The position numbers and the translations under genes are program-made. From the NCBI GenBank assembly GCA_010912705.1, contig POWB01000002.1, positions 1 to 64,000 of the forward strand: a DNA stretch of 64,000 nt, read 5' to 3'. Origin of the DNA: Halochromatium sp. Lineage in GTDB: Bacteria; Pseudomonadota; Gammaproteobacteria; Chromatiales; Chromatiaceae. Shown here one piece after another: positions 1-8,492 of the stretch. The notes beneath the pieces were generated by a model, which worked only from the letters and a program-made list of their open reading frames with translations, did no database searches and was not told where the DNA came from. Numbering within the stretch: position 1 is the first letter of the stretch; each line of letters opens with the position of its first letter.

Positions 1-892
1 GCTATCAATCAATTGACCTGGTGATGGGCGACGCCGATCACCCCGGTTTGCACCTGCACATCGTTGATCATCGTTTTTATAGCGGTCTGTGCACCTGCGG
101 TCATGAGACCCGCGCCCGCCCCGGTGAAGGTCCGGTTGACGACCCCCGTCTGGGGACCGTCGCCCTGAGCGAATGGCGGCTGGTCGGTCCTGGTCTCGCG
201 ACCCTCATCGTCGCGCTGCATCAGCGCTTTCGGATGTCCTACCGGCGCATCCGTGAATTCCTGCACGACTGGCTCGGCCTCAGCCTGAGCGTGGGCACGC
301 TCAAGGCCACCGTGCATGAGGCGGCCGCCGCCACGGCGCCCTTGGAAGCCGAACTGATTCAAGCGGCCGTCGACAGCGACCTGCTGCACATCGACGAAAC
401 CTCCTGGCCGCAAGGCGTCGAATTACTCTGGCTCTGGGTCTTCACCAGTACCACCGTCACCCTGTTTGCGATGGCCAAGCGCGGACGCGAGATCTTGGAT
501 CGCCTGCTCCCCGGCTTTGGCGGCTGGCTCATGACCGACGGCTGGCAAGCCTATCGGCACTTCCCCCAGCGGCTGCGCTGCTGGGCGCACCTCACGCGCA
601 AGGCGCAAGGGTTGATCGACAGCTTCGATGCCGAGGCCCAGGCCTTTGGGCGACAGGTTCAAGACACCTTCGACACCCTGATCGAGGCCATCCATGAGGC
701 GCGCGCGGGTCCGCCAGGCGATTTGCCCGCCCGCTTTGCGCCCTTGCTGGATCAACTGCAGGCCGCCTGTCGGCGTCTGCTCGGGCATCGGCATGCCAAG
801 ACCAACGCCTTAGCTGTGGAGTTGTTAAATGACTGGGAGGCCATCTTTCGCGTCCTGGAGAACCCCCAGTGGCCGATCACCAACAATGCCGC
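1..892 (+). pseudogene. IS66-family transposase (TnpC), 5' part, interrupted by RIT element
   Basis: The reading frame is open from the window edge, so the true start lies upstream. Visible IS66 hallmarks are a CxC/H zinc-binding stretch near the left end, the catalytic context DETSW, then DGWQAYRHFP, RCWAHLTRKA and finally WPITNNAA. In an intact IS66 transposase this last motif is followed by E-x-ALRHWVIARR. Here the frame runs instead into a 36-bp palindrome and the RIT element. The missing continuation is found at 4310-4523. Joining base 892 to base 4310 restores ...NNAAEQALRHWVIARR in frame. The gene was therefore functional-looking before the insertion and is now split. A related fragment lies at 54319-54540 on the other strand. 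Confidence 0.9.
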
Positions 893-920
893 TTATGCCG
901 CGCGCGGCATAAGCGGCATT
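885..920. repeat. 36-bp perfect palindrome at RIT left junction
   Basis: Two 18-bp arms, the left beginning AATGCCGCTTATGCCGCG, form a perfect palindrome. It is built from the 8-bp junction sequence, a 20-bp inner palindrome and the inverted 8-mer, which is also the outer end of the left inverted repeat. The right end of the element has no such palindrome. The same core recurs at 54319-54360 at the same position of another IS66 copy. Confidence 0.95.
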
Positions 921-949
921 ATGCCGCATCCTCGGTTATGCCGCATGGC
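913..949 (+). repeat. RIT left terminal inverted repeat (37 bp)
   Basis: Perfect reverse complement of 4273-4309. It contains two direct copies of ATGCCGCAT (921-929 and 938-946) separated by CCTCGGTT, plausible tandem recombinase binding sites. The outer 15 bp (GCGGCATTATGCCGC) are themselves palindromic, and a related 13-bp palindrome CGGCATAATGCCG sits inside the element at 994-1006. Confidence 0.95.
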
Positions 950-1052
950 GCGCCGCGTCTGGCATGGCTCGCGCCTTTTCGGCTTTACCTGTTCGGCATA
1001 ATGCCGTCGGCTCTCAGGTCTGGCAACACCGCCAGATCTGTGGAGAGACGCT

Positions 1053-2279
1053 ATGTCCGAGCAGCACTTTGCCTCTGGGCCTTCTTGCTGTGAGCCCGAT
1101 CTTGATCACCATCTTGAGGCGTTCCTTTCCGGCCTCACCCAAGCCGGATATGCCGAGAACACCCGGCGCGGCAAGGCGCGCCGGATTGCGCCGTTTATCC
1201 AATGGACCCACAGGTCGGGGATTCGCCTGTGTGAGGTTAACGACCTCGATGCCTGTATCGATGCCTTCTTGGCGAGTCCCGGTCGTCGTCTTTACAAGCA
1301 TCGCAGCGCATTGCAGGCGTTCCTAGCCTATCTGCGTGAGGCGAAGGTTCTGCCGCCACGCCCGATGAAACGATCGACGGCGGACGCGCTGCGCCACAGC
1401 TACCTTGAGCATCTGCAGTCCCAGCAAGGACTCAGCGCTCACTCGATCGCGGCTTACGCGGTCAGTGTGCGCGGTTTTATCGAAGCCATGCACCTGCCCG
1501 AAGAGGCCGCTGACCTGGATGCGCGCGCGATCCAGCGCTACCTGCTCACGCTCAGCCCGGAGCATGCCGTTGCCACCGTGAAAGTGTATGCCGCCGGGCT
1601 GCGCTCGTTTCTGCGTTTCTGCCTTCTGAAAGGCCTCATCAGCCGCGATTTTTCCACCGCTTTGCCCTGCATCGGACGCTGCCAGCCCAAGCCCATGCCG
1701 CCGATCCTGGGCGATGAGGATATCGAGCGCGTGCTGGCGACGGTTGATCGCTCGTCTCTGCGCGGCTGTCGGGAGTTTGCCGTCTTGCAACTCTTGGCGC
1801 GTTTGGGCTTACGCGCGAGTGAGGTGCTTGCGCTGCGTTTGGAGGATCTGCATTGGGAGCAAGGTGAGATGCTGGTGCGCGGCAAAGGCGCCCAGTTCGA
1901 TCGCCTGCCCTTGCTCCAAGACGTCGGCGACGCGATCGTGCAGTACCTGCGTGTCGCGCGGGGCCGCAGTGACTCGCGCCACCTCTTCTTGAGCCGCAAG
2001 GCGCCGCGAATCGCTCTGCAAGACCCCTCGACGATCAGTGCGATCGCCCATCGCGCACTTGAGCGTGCCGGGCTGCTGCCCAGTGGTCGTGTCGGTGCGC
2101 ACATCTTTCGCTATAGCCTGGCCACACGGATGCTGCGCCATGGTGCCTCCTTGAGCGAGATCGCTGAAGTCTTACGCCACCGCTGCATCGCGACCACCCA
2201 AGGGTATGCCAACGTCGACCTTGAGCGACTGCGTGACGTTGCCCAAGCCTGGCCGGGCGTGCAGGAGGTGGTCCAATGA
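1053..2279 (+). CDS. RIT tyrosine recombinase A (first of three)
   Basis: A 408-residue phage-integrase-family recombinase. The N-terminal half carries core-binding (SAM-like) helices. The C-terminal catalytic domain shows the arginine of GLRASEVLALR, a lysine in VRGKGAQFD, the H-x-x-R box HIFRYSLATRML, the second histidine in LRHR and the nucleophilic tyrosine in TTQGYANVDL. The start at 1053 is preceded by GGAGAG. The 3' end overlaps the next gene by 4 bp, implying translational coupling. In RIT elements the three recombinases are thought to act together on the terminal repeats; which one does strand exchange cannot be told here. Confidence 0.92.
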   Translation: MSEQHFASGPSCCEPDLDHHLEAFLSGLTQAGYAENTRRGKARRIAPFIQWTHRSGIRLCEVNDLDACIDAFLASPGRRLYKHRSALQAFLAYLREAKVLPPRPMKRSTADALRHSYLEHLQSQQGLSAHSIAAYAVSVRGFIEAMHLPEEAADLDARAIQRYLLTLSPEHAVATVKVYAAGLRSFLRFCLLKGLISRDFSTALPCIGRCQPKPMPPILGDEDIERVLATVDRSSLRGCREFAVLQLLARLGLRASEVLALRLEDLHWEQGEMLVRGKGAQFDRLPLLQDVGDAIVQYLRVARGRSDSRHLFLSRKAPRIALQDPSTISAIAHRALERAGLLPSGRVGAHIFRYSLATRMLRHGASLSEIAEVLRHRCIATTQGYANVDLERLRDVAQAWPGVQEVVQ

Positions 2280-3217
2280 CCGATCTGCACGCCGCTCTTG
2301 GTGAGTATCTGTCGATACGTCGAGCGCTGGGGACGCAATTGAAGTGGCCCGAATCGGTATTGCGCCAGTTTGTCGATTTCCTCATCGCAGAGCAGACCGA
2401 TGTGGTGACAATCGCCTTGGCCCTACGCTGGGCCTGCCTGCCGGGCGGATTGCAACCGGCGACCTATGCGCGTCGCCTTGGCATCGTGCGCGGGTTTGCC
2501 AGCTGGCTATGGGCCAGTGATCCGCGCACCGAGGTGCCGCCACAGCATCTCCTGCCGACACCACACCGGCGGCCAACACCCTACATCTACCGCCCTGAGG
2601 AGGTCTTGGCCCTGATGGGCGCCGCGCGCCAACTCAACGCTGGCCTGTTGCAAGGTGCGACCTTCGAGACCCTGATCGGATTGCTCGCCGCCACTGGACT
2701 GCGTCCTGGCGAGGCACTCAAGCTGACTGTCGATGACGTTGATCTGCACGCGCAGGTGCTGATGATTCAAGGGTCGAAAGGCGGCAAATCGCGGCTGGTT
2801 CCGATTACGCGATCAACGACAGCGGGCTTGGCGCAGTATGCCGAGCAACGTGATCGTCTCCTGCCGCAGCGCCAGACCTCCGCCTTTCTGCTCACGCCCC
2901 AGGGAACACATGTCCCCGGTGATCGGGCGCGCAAGACCTTTGCGCGGCTGTGCCAGCCACTGGGCTTGCGTCCCCGTCAGCCTGGGCGCAGCGGACGGGG
3001 CCCTCGGCTGCAAGATTTCAGGCACACCTTCGCCACCCGTCAGCTGATCGCCTGGTACCGCGCTGGAGAGGATGTGAACCGGCTCATGCCGCAGTTGACG
3101 ACCTACCTCGGGCATGCGAGCCCGCGCGAAACCTATTGGTATCTGCAAGCGGTTCCCGAGCTGCTCGCGCTGGCCTCCGAGCGTTTGCTGGCTCACCAGG
3201 GAGGTGAGCGGTCATGA
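2276..3217 (+). CDS. RIT tyrosine recombinase B (second of three)
   Basis: A 313-residue integrase-family protein starting at the ATGA overlap with recombinase A. Catalytic-domain signatures are GLRPGEALKL (first arginine), QGSKGGKSR (lysine), LQDFRHTFATRQL (the usual H-x-x-R histidine is D here, DFRH), YLGHASPRETYWYLQ with the second histidine and a tyrosine. Conservation is good enough to expect an active or recently active enzyme. Base composition matches its partners, so the trio has moved as a unit. Confidence 0.9.
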   Translation: MTDLHAALGEYLSIRRALGTQLKWPESVLRQFVDFLIAEQTDVVTIALALRWACLPGGLQPATYARRLGIVRGFASWLWASDPRTEVPPQHLLPTPHRRPTPYIYRPEEVLALMGAARQLNAGLLQGATFETLIGLLAATGLRPGEALKLTVDDVDLHAQVLMIQGSKGGKSRLVPITRSTTAGLAQYAEQRDRLLPQRQTSAFLLTPQGTHVPGDRARKTFARLCQPLGLRPRQPGRSGRGPRLQDFRHTFATRQLIAWYRAGEDVNRLMPQLTTYLGHASPRETYWYLQAVPELLALASERLLAHQGGERS

Positions 3218-4209
3218 GTGCAACGCCACTGCCGGCGCTCATTCAGCGCTTCTTCATCGGGCGGTTACAAACGCAGCTTGGGGCGAGCCGGCATACCATC
3301 GCTGGCTATCGCGATACCTTTCGCTTGTTGTTGGGCTATGTGTCGCAACACCGCCAACAGCTCCCTTCGCAGTTAACACTCGAGGATCTGGATGCCGCGC
3401 TCCTGTGTGCCTTCCTCGATCATCTGGAGCACCAACGCGGCAACGGCATCAGGACGCGCAACTGTCGATTGGCTGCCCTGCATGCGTTTTTTCACTTCGT
3501 CTCCTATGAGGCGCCACAGTGTTTGCTGCAATGCCAACAGGTGCTGGCCATCCCGACCAAGCGCTACGCGAAGTGCACGGTCGAGTTTCTCAACGAGCAG
3601 GAAACGGCTGCACTTGTGGCGGCACCGGACTTGTCGACCTGGATCGGGCGGCGAGATCGCGCGTTGCTGCTGCTGGCTGTTCAGACGGGGCTACGTAGCC
3701 AGGAGCTGCGTGCCTTGTGCGCGCGTGATGTCGAGCTCAACGCCAGTGCCTTTGTCCGCTGTCTGGGAAAGGGGCGCAAGCAACGCAACACGCCGTTGCG
3801 TACCGATGTCGTGGTGATCCTGCGCGATTGGCTGGCTGAGCAATCCCCACTCGCCGACCAACCCGTCTTTCCCAGTCTTCGTGGTCACTGTCTGAGCGCT
3901 GACGCCTTGCAGCACATCGTCCATCGGCACGTCTGTTCAGCGAGCACCACATGCGCGTCGTTACGAGACCGTCGGATCACGCCCCATACGCTGCGCCATA
4001 CGGCAGCTATGGCGCTGTTGCAGCATGGGGTCGACCTCGCGGTGATCGCCTTGTGGCTTGGACACGAGTCGATCGAGACGACACATCAGTACCTGCACGC
4101 AGATATGCAGATCAAGGAACGCGCTCTTCACTGTACTGACCCGACTGATGTTCCACCAACTCGGTTTCAGCCTGACGATAGCTTGCTCGCCTTCCTGAAG
4201 GGACTGTGA
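3214..4209 (+). CDS. RIT tyrosine recombinase C (third of three)
   Basis: A 331-residue tyrosine recombinase, again overlapping its predecessor by ATGA. The catalytic domain has GLRSQELRAL, LGKGRKQRNTPL, HTLRHTAAMALLQHG, WLGHESIETTHQYLHAD and a C-terminal tail typical of XerC/D-like enzymes. The gene stops 64 bp before the right inverted repeat, and nothing else is encoded in that gap. Confidence 0.92.
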   Translation: MSATPLPALIQRFFIGRLQTQLGASRHTIAGYRDTFRLLLGYVSQHRQQLPSQLTLEDLDAALLCAFLDHLEHQRGNGIRTRNCRLAALHAFFHFVSYEAPQCLLQCQQVLAIPTKRYAKCTVEFLNEQETAALVAAPDLSTWIGRRDRALLLLAVQTGLRSQELRALCARDVELNASAFVRCLGKGRKQRNTPLRTDVVVILRDWLAEQSPLADQPVFPSLRGHCLSADALQHIVHRHVCSASTTCASLRDRRITPHTLRHTAAMALLQHGVDLAVIALWLGHESIETTHQYLHADMQIKERALHCTDPTDVPPTRFQPDDSLLAFLKGL

Positions 4210-4272
4210 TTATGCCGACTCAACATGCGCCACGAATCAGAGACCCAACCCTATCCGTTGAACCGATGCACT

Positions 4273-4309
4273 GCCATGCGGCATAACCGAGGATGCGGCA
4301 TAATGCCGC
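4273..4309 (-). repeat. RIT right terminal inverted repeat (37 bp)
   Basis: Perfect reverse complement of 913-949. Its outer edge abuts the IS66 3' segment directly: base 4310 resumes the transposase frame. Unlike the left side, no extra palindrome lies outside the repeat. Confidence 0.95.
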
Positions 4310-4523
4310 CGAGCAAGCCCTGCGCCACTGGGTCATTGCCCGCCGCATCATGATGGGAACGCGCAACGAGGCCGGGTCACGCACCTTCACCTTGCTGGCC
4401 AGCGTGATCGAAACCTGCCGCAAACGCGGGCATCTGCCTTGGCCCTATCTGAGCGCTGTCATCACGGAGCGACGCGCCGGCCGGACGGCTCCGGCGTTGC
4501 CGGCTCCAATGGTGGGCGTCTGA
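4310..4523 (+). pseudogene. IS66-family transposase, 3' part
   Basis: Continues the transposase interrupted at 892. The translation begins EQALRHWVIARR, followed by GTRNEAGSRTF, LLASVIETCRKRGH and PWPYLSAVI, the canonical IS66 C-terminus. It ends at TGA (4521-4523), only 20 bp before the H-NS-type gene. No IS66 terminal repeat is recognised between the two genes. Confidence 0.88.
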
Positions 4524-4543
4524 ACGACTACACGGAGCCAAGA

Positions 4544-4960
4544 ATGGACAGCACGCAACAACTCACCGCCGACGAATTGAAAGCCGAACTCGAAGCGCTC
4601 AATCAGCAGCGCCAGACCCTCAGCGCCGCCCTCGAACAGCGCGCCGAGCAAGAGCGCATCGATCTCGCCACCGAGATCAAGGGCCTGATCAGCGAACGCG
4701 GATACGATCTCGAAGAGATCCTCGAGCTCTTGATCGGCCGCTCGCTCAAGTCCAAGCGCCGGCGCTCATCTAGCAGCGCCAACGGCAGCAGCGCCAACTA
4801 TCCGCGCTATGCCGACCCCGACAACCCAGACAACGTCTACACCCGCGGCCGCATGCCGAACTGGCTGATCGAGAAGATGGCCGCCAACGGCTTCGACCCC
4901 GCCGACGCCGAGCAACGCCAGCAGTTCAAGGATCAGCACCTGGTCCAGCTCGCCGCCTGA
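4544..4960 (+). CDS. H-NS family nucleoid-associated protein
   Basis: A 138-residue protein. The N-terminal two-thirds are a charged coiled-coil oligomerisation region, then comes a basic serine-rich linker (KSKRRRSSSSA) and a C-terminal DNA-binding motif of the H-NS type (PDNPDNVYTRGRMPNW, compare the family consensus TW-x-GRGR-x-P-x-W). The start at 4544 is chosen because GGAG precedes it and upstream codons belong to the IS66 tail. Such proteins silence AT-rich transferred DNA. Its position right behind a transposase gene in a decayed mobile patch suggests it belongs to the mobile pool rather than being the main chromosomal H-NS; that is inference. Confidence 0.85.
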   Translation: MDSTQQLTADELKAELEALNQQRQTLSAALEQRAEQERIDLATEIKGLISERGYDLEEILELLIGRSLKSKRRRSSSSANGSSANYPRYADPDNPDNVYTRGRMPNWLIEKMAANGFDPADAEQRQQFKDQHLVQLAA

Positions 4961-4987
4961 TCCCGCACGCCTGAGCGCGAGATCAGG
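4956..4987 (+). terminator. Hairpin after the H-NS gene
   Basis: The arms CCTGATC (4956-4962) and GATCAGG (4981-4987) can pair across an 18-nt loop, straddling the stop codon of the H-NS gene. There is no T-tract, so intrinsic termination is doubtful. Confidence 0.25.
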
Positions 4988-5178
4988 CCGCCTGTCTGCT
5001 GAGCGCCGGCGTGCCACGCACTGAAATCCGCAATCTGCTTGGTCACGCCTCGATCACGATGACCGAGCGTTATGCGCATCTGGCGCCCGAGCGCGTCAGG
5101 AGCGCTGTCGCCAATCTCGACCGCGTGTCACGATTGAGTCATGCGACCGATTCATGCGAAGACAGGAGGGCAAGCTAA
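4987..5178 (+). pseudogene. Phage-type integrase, C-terminal remnant
   Basis: Too short to be a gene on its own. The frame ending TAA at 5176-5178 reads LLSAGVPRTEIRNLLGHAS then ITMTERYAHLAPE, the second-histidine and tyrosine segment of phage-type tyrosine recombinases, plus about 30 tail residues. There is no start codon or upstream catalytic part; a TGA lies in frame at 4972. It sits 13 bp from tRNA-Arg, the usual place for an integrase of an island inserted into a tRNA gene, so it is probably debris of a lost island. Confidence 0.8.
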
Positions 5179-5191
5179 GTGCTTGATTTAA

Positions 5192-5268
5192 TGGCGCGCC
5201 CGACAGGATTCGAACCTGTGACCCCTGCCTTCGGAGGGCAGTACTCTATCCAGCTGAGCTACGGGCGC
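5192..5268 (-). tRNA. tRNA-Arg (anticodon CCG)
   Basis: Read on the minus strand it folds as a full cloverleaf. The acceptor arm is GCGCCCG/CGGGCGC, the D-arm starts TAGCTCAGCTGGATAGAG, the anticodon stem CTGCC/GGCAG encloses loop CTCCGAA (anticodon CCG), the T-arm is CAGGTTCGAATCCTG, and CCA is encoded at the 3' end. It decodes CGG. The integrase remnant next to its 3' end suggests past use as an attachment site. Confidence 0.97.
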
Positions 5269-5455
5269 GTATATCGGAGGGAGCCTTGTGTCAGGCTGCC
5301 CCTAGTGTCGGTTGAACCGCCACGACAGGGCAGCTAAGGATAACGCGATCGCTTGTGGCCGTCCATGGCTGCTGCGATTTAGGTGTCTATGCGTCCAGCC
5401 TTTGCAGCTGGTCTCGAGCTGAGCTGGCTGTCAGGGGCATCGAACTGGGCTCACA

Positions 5456-6880
5456 TCAGGCGCCGATCTGCTTCAGCCTTACGCCCTGGCGCAGCCGCAG
5501 CTCCATGTCTTCGAGGCTGACGCGCCGGGTCTCCGGGGTGAATAGGAAGACGATGCCAAGCCCGATGACGCAGCAGACGGCGAAGAAGTAGAACAGCACC
5601 GAGCCACCGAGCCCTTGCAGGACGATCTCGCTACCCTGCACGACGCTGGCGGCGAAGACCCAATTGGCGATGGTGGTGATGGTGATGCCGATCTCGCGGC
5701 CTTCGAGTGGGAAGATCTCGGCGCAGATGATCCAGACGATGGGACCAAGCGAGATGGCGAAGGCAAAGATGTAGAGCAGGACGATGGCGACCGTGAGCAC
5801 CTGATCGGTCTCGGTGAGTACACCGCCGCCTTGCTCATATTGGAAGATCGCGCCAACGGCGAATAGCGTCAGTGCCATCAGGACCAACCCGGTATAGAGG
5901 ATAGGTTTGCGGCCTAGGCGATCGACGAAGGCCACCGCGAGTAGGGTCGTGACCATGTTGACGAAGCCGACGATGACGGTGGCAACGGCTGCGTTGGAGA
6001 TGCCGGCCTTGTCGAAGATCTCAGTCGAGTAGTAGATCACCGAGTTGATGCCAGAGAGCTGCTGCAGCGCCTGCAGGGCGATGCCGAGCAGCAGCACCTT
6101 CCAGAAGAAGCCATGGCTGAATAGGTGGAAGCCATTGCTGCCCTTGGCGAGACTGCTTTCGATCTCGTTGATCTCGTGGTCGATCTCGGGTCTGCTGGCT
6201 CGAGTTTTTTCGAGCACGGCGCGGGCGTGCTCACGACGCTGGCGCAGCATCAGCCAGCGCGGGCTGCGCGGTAGGGTAAGACCGGCCAGCAGCATGACAA
6301 TGGCCGGAATCGAGATGATGCCGAGCATCAGCCGCCAGCTATTGGGATCGGTGCCGAGGGTCTTTGCGACGGTGGCGTTGGAGACGAAGACCAGGAAGAT
6401 GCCGATGGTGATCATCAGCTGGTACATGGCGATGATGCCGCCACGCATGTGCGTTGGGGAGATCTCAGAAAGATAGAGCGGGACGACAAAGGCCGCAGTG
6501 CCGACCGCGAGGCCGAGCAGGAGCCGGCTGGCGAGGAGGATCTCGTAGCTCTGTGCGGTGGCGCCAACTAGGGTGCAGGCAGCGAAGGCCAGCGCTGCGA
6601 TCAGGATGGTGGTCTTGCGCCCGAGCGCTCTTGCGACCCAGCCGGCGAGAAAGGCACCGACCGCGGCGGCCCAGGCCAGCACGCTGGAAAAGAAGGCGGC
6701 CTGATCGGTGCTCAGCCCCATGTCTTTCTGGATCAGCGGCAGCGAGCCGTTGATGAAGCCCTGATCGAGTCCAAACAATAGTCCACCAAGGGCGCCAATA
6801 AAGGCGACGATGGCGACCTTGCGGACGATGGCGGGGGCCGATTTATAGGCCTCCGTGAAATGGTTGCTCGCTGTTGTCAT
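5456..6880 (-). CDS. MFS sugar porter (sugar:proton symporter-like)
   Basis: A 474-residue, 12-helix carrier of the sugar porter family (XylE/GalP/AraE/Glf type). Diagnostic motifs are GGLLFGLDQGFINGSL in helix 1, RALGRK between helices 2 and 3, PRSPRWLM before the central loop, LQQLSGINSVIYYS in helix 7, VDRLGRKP and a PETRR-type ending of helix 12. The ATG at 6880 is preferred over the GTG at 6892 because GTGGAGAAATTG supplies GGAG 6 bp ahead of it. It lies 118 bp downstream of an OprB porin gene on the same strand, so outer- and inner-membrane sugar entry steps are probably co-expressed. The substrate cannot be named. Confidence 0.9.
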   Translation of the reverse strand: MTTASNHFTEAYKSAPAIVRKVAIVAFIGALGGLLFGLDQGFINGSLPLIQKDMGLSTDQAAFFSSVLAWAAAVGAFLAGWVARALGRKTTILIAALAFAACTLVGATAQSYEILLASRLLLGLAVGTAAFVVPLYLSEISPTHMRGGIIAMYQLMITIGIFLVFVSNATVAKTLGTDPNSWRLMLGIISIPAIVMLLAGLTLPRSPRWLMLRQRREHARAVLEKTRASRPEIDHEINEIESSLAKGSNGFHLFSHGFFWKVLLLGIALQALQQLSGINSVIYYSTEIFDKAGISNAAVATVIVGFVNMVTTLLAVAFVDRLGRKPILYTGLVLMALTLFAVGAIFQYEQGGGVLTETDQVLTVAIVLLYIFAFAISLGPIVWIICAEIFPLEGREIGITITTIANWVFAASVVQGSEIVLQGLGGSVLFYFFAVCCVIGLGIVFLFTPETRRVSLEDMELRLRQGVRLKQIGA

Positions 6881-6998
6881 CAATTTCTCCACGAGAAACC
6901 CGCTGTTAAGGCGGGAGGGAGGGCGGCTACCTCAGCCTAGCCGCCTTACATAAATGCAGGCTTTTCGCCTGCACGGCGCTCATGTTCATGGCGCTTGA
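6881..6998 (-). other. Porin-MFS intergenic region with two hairpins
   Basis: The 118-bp spacer holds two short inverted repeats: GGCGGCTA/TAGCCGCC and TGCAGGC-loop-GCCTGCA near 6955-6973. Neither is followed by a T-run on the minus strand. They could lower read-through from the porin gene into the carrier gene; this is inference only. Confidence 0.35.
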
Positions 6999-8315
6999 TC
7001 AGAAATCGATCGTGACCTGGGCGCCGATCAGAAAGGCATTGTCGATCTCGCCGGTGCCTGCTGGATCGATGATGTACTGGATGTCCGGTTGCAGCGTGAT
7101 GCCATGGCCGAGAACGATCTTGTAGTTCAGCTCCAGCACAGTCTCGGCATGCTGGGTTGGCAGTCCAGAGGCGCGACGGGCTTGATGCTGCTGATCAGTG
7201 GCCCAGCCTTTGGTGAAGAGTAGACCGGCAGTGTCCTGTTTACGGCCCGGGATCAGGCCCTGGTAGACCAGGCCCAGGCTGACCTGCTGGTCGAGGAAGT
7301 TGACCTTGTCTTCTAAGCTGAAGACCCAGGCACCGAGCGCCGAGAGGCCACGCTCACTACCAGGCTCAGGGCGGTAGAGACGCTGATCGGCGAGCAGCCA
7401 GAGCATGGCGTTGCCATTGACGGTGGCGTTGTCGGTGCGCGAGAGGTCTTGATAGTCGCCATTCATCCAGAAGCCGCCGAGCTTGTAGGTGCCTGGCAGG
7501 CCGGTCTTACTGTCGCGCAGATGGTGATAGTGCAGTTCGCCAGCGAGCACGACGCCGTTGTCGCCGAAGCCCCAGGTGTCGCCGTGCGCATTGCGCGGTG
7601 GGGCGGCTGGATCACCGCCCTGTAGGTTGATGTCGGCGTCATAGACGGCGGCTTGGAGGGTCCAGCGGCGGTCGGGCGTGTCATAGCGTGCCCGCAGACC
7701 CCATTGCGCGCTCGGGTAGGCGCTGAAGGCGAACGGATTCTCGAAGAACACAGCCTTGGGGCTGCCGCAGATAGAATTGTTCAAGAACTGGCAGTAGAGG
7801 GGCGAGCGGAGGAAGTCGTCATTGGCGACGATGCGCCCATAGGCTAGGTCGAGGCGATCATCGAGCAGTGTTGTATTCAGCTGCACATTGACCAAGTGCC
7901 AGGTCTGGCCGCCATAGATCTGTTGGACCGGAAAGAGATTGCCGCCTTCCGATGGTGCGACGTACTCGGCTGAAACGCTGTCGCCGTCGCGCTTGGCGAG
8001 CTTGACCAGGAAGCGGGTTGCCGGAACGCCAAACAGCTTCGCAAGATCAAAGTGCAGGTCGAGACCGAGGTTCTGTGTGTAGGTGCCGCCGCGGCGCTCG
8101 CCGCCGGAAACATTCCACATCGGCTCGCTGGTGTAGTTGAGGTAGAAGGCGAAGCCGTCCTGTTGCCAGCGATCCCGCAGTCCGTTCCAATTGCCGGTGA
8201 GATAGCTGTCGCTCGGAAAGCTGCTGCTGGCGGCGCTCGCGAATGCCAAGCTTGTCGTTGCTAGCAATGCTAGGCTAGCCCATCCACCTAACCATGCATG
8301 CTGTTGTCGTGCCAT
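6999..8315 (-). CDS. OprB-family carbohydrate-selective porin
   Basis: A 438-residue outer-membrane beta-barrel. It opens with a signal peptide (basic MARQQ, hydrophobic core, ALA/FASA-type end), then the OprB N-terminal signature LTGNWNGLRDRWQQDGFAF and the barrel strands. The C-terminus ends in an alternating strand closing with F (IDF), as expected for BAM-dependent barrels. The ATG at 8315 is chosen over the longer frame because AAGGAGC lies 6 bp ahead and because it places the signal peptide at the N-terminus. It is first in a two-gene unit with the MFS sugar carrier. Confidence 0.92.
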   Translation of the reverse strand: MARQQHAWLGGWASLALLATTSLAFASAASSSFPSDSYLTGNWNGLRDRWQQDGFAFYLNYTSEPMWNVSGGERRGGTYTQNLGLDLHFDLAKLFGVPATRFLVKLAKRDGDSVSAEYVAPSEGGNLFPVQQIYGGQTWHLVNVQLNTTLLDDRLDLAYGRIVANDDFLRSPLYCQFLNNSICGSPKAVFFENPFAFSAYPSAQWGLRARYDTPDRRWTLQAAVYDADINLQGGDPAAPPRNAHGDTWGFGDNGVVLAGELHYHHLRDSKTGLPGTYKLGGFWMNGDYQDLSRTDNATVNGNAMLWLLADQRLYRPEPGSERGLSALGAWVFSLEDKVNFLDQQVSLGLVYQGLIPGRKQDTAGLLFTKGWATDQQHQARRASGLPTQHAETVLELNYKIVLGHGITLQPDIQYIIDPAGTGEIDNAFLIGAQVTIDF

Positions 8316-8492
8316 CTGACTGCTCCTTGCCGCTTGAGCGGCATTATTGTTCTCTATCAGCGGATGCTGAGGTGCTGAGCGGTATAGCGCCAATCGGCAC
8401 CGAGCTGCGACTTGGTAGCCAGGTTTTCGAGTCGCATGCCGCTAATTGAAGCGGTTTTTTCGCAGTTTGCAAGAAAACCGTCATAATCATTT

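Larger units (their letters stand above)
893..4309 (+). mobile_element. RIT (recombinase-in-trio) element inserted in IS66
   Basis: About 3.4 kb containing three consecutive tyrosine recombinase genes whose ends overlap by 4 bp (ATGA), the defining layout of RIT elements. Perfect 37-bp inverted repeats lie at 913-949 and 4273-4309. The 8-mer AATGCCGC is present at both junctions (885-892 and 4302-4309), consistent with a target duplication or a recombination core. No cargo gene is present between the third recombinase and the right end. The insertion splits an IS66 transposase gene. Element identity rests on gene layout, catalytic motifs and the repeats. Confidence 0.9.

Noticed and set aside
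885-920. Palindrome as an intrinsic terminator of the IS66 transposase
   Set aside because: No T-run follows; location at the element junction and recurrence at 54319 point to a recombination feature.
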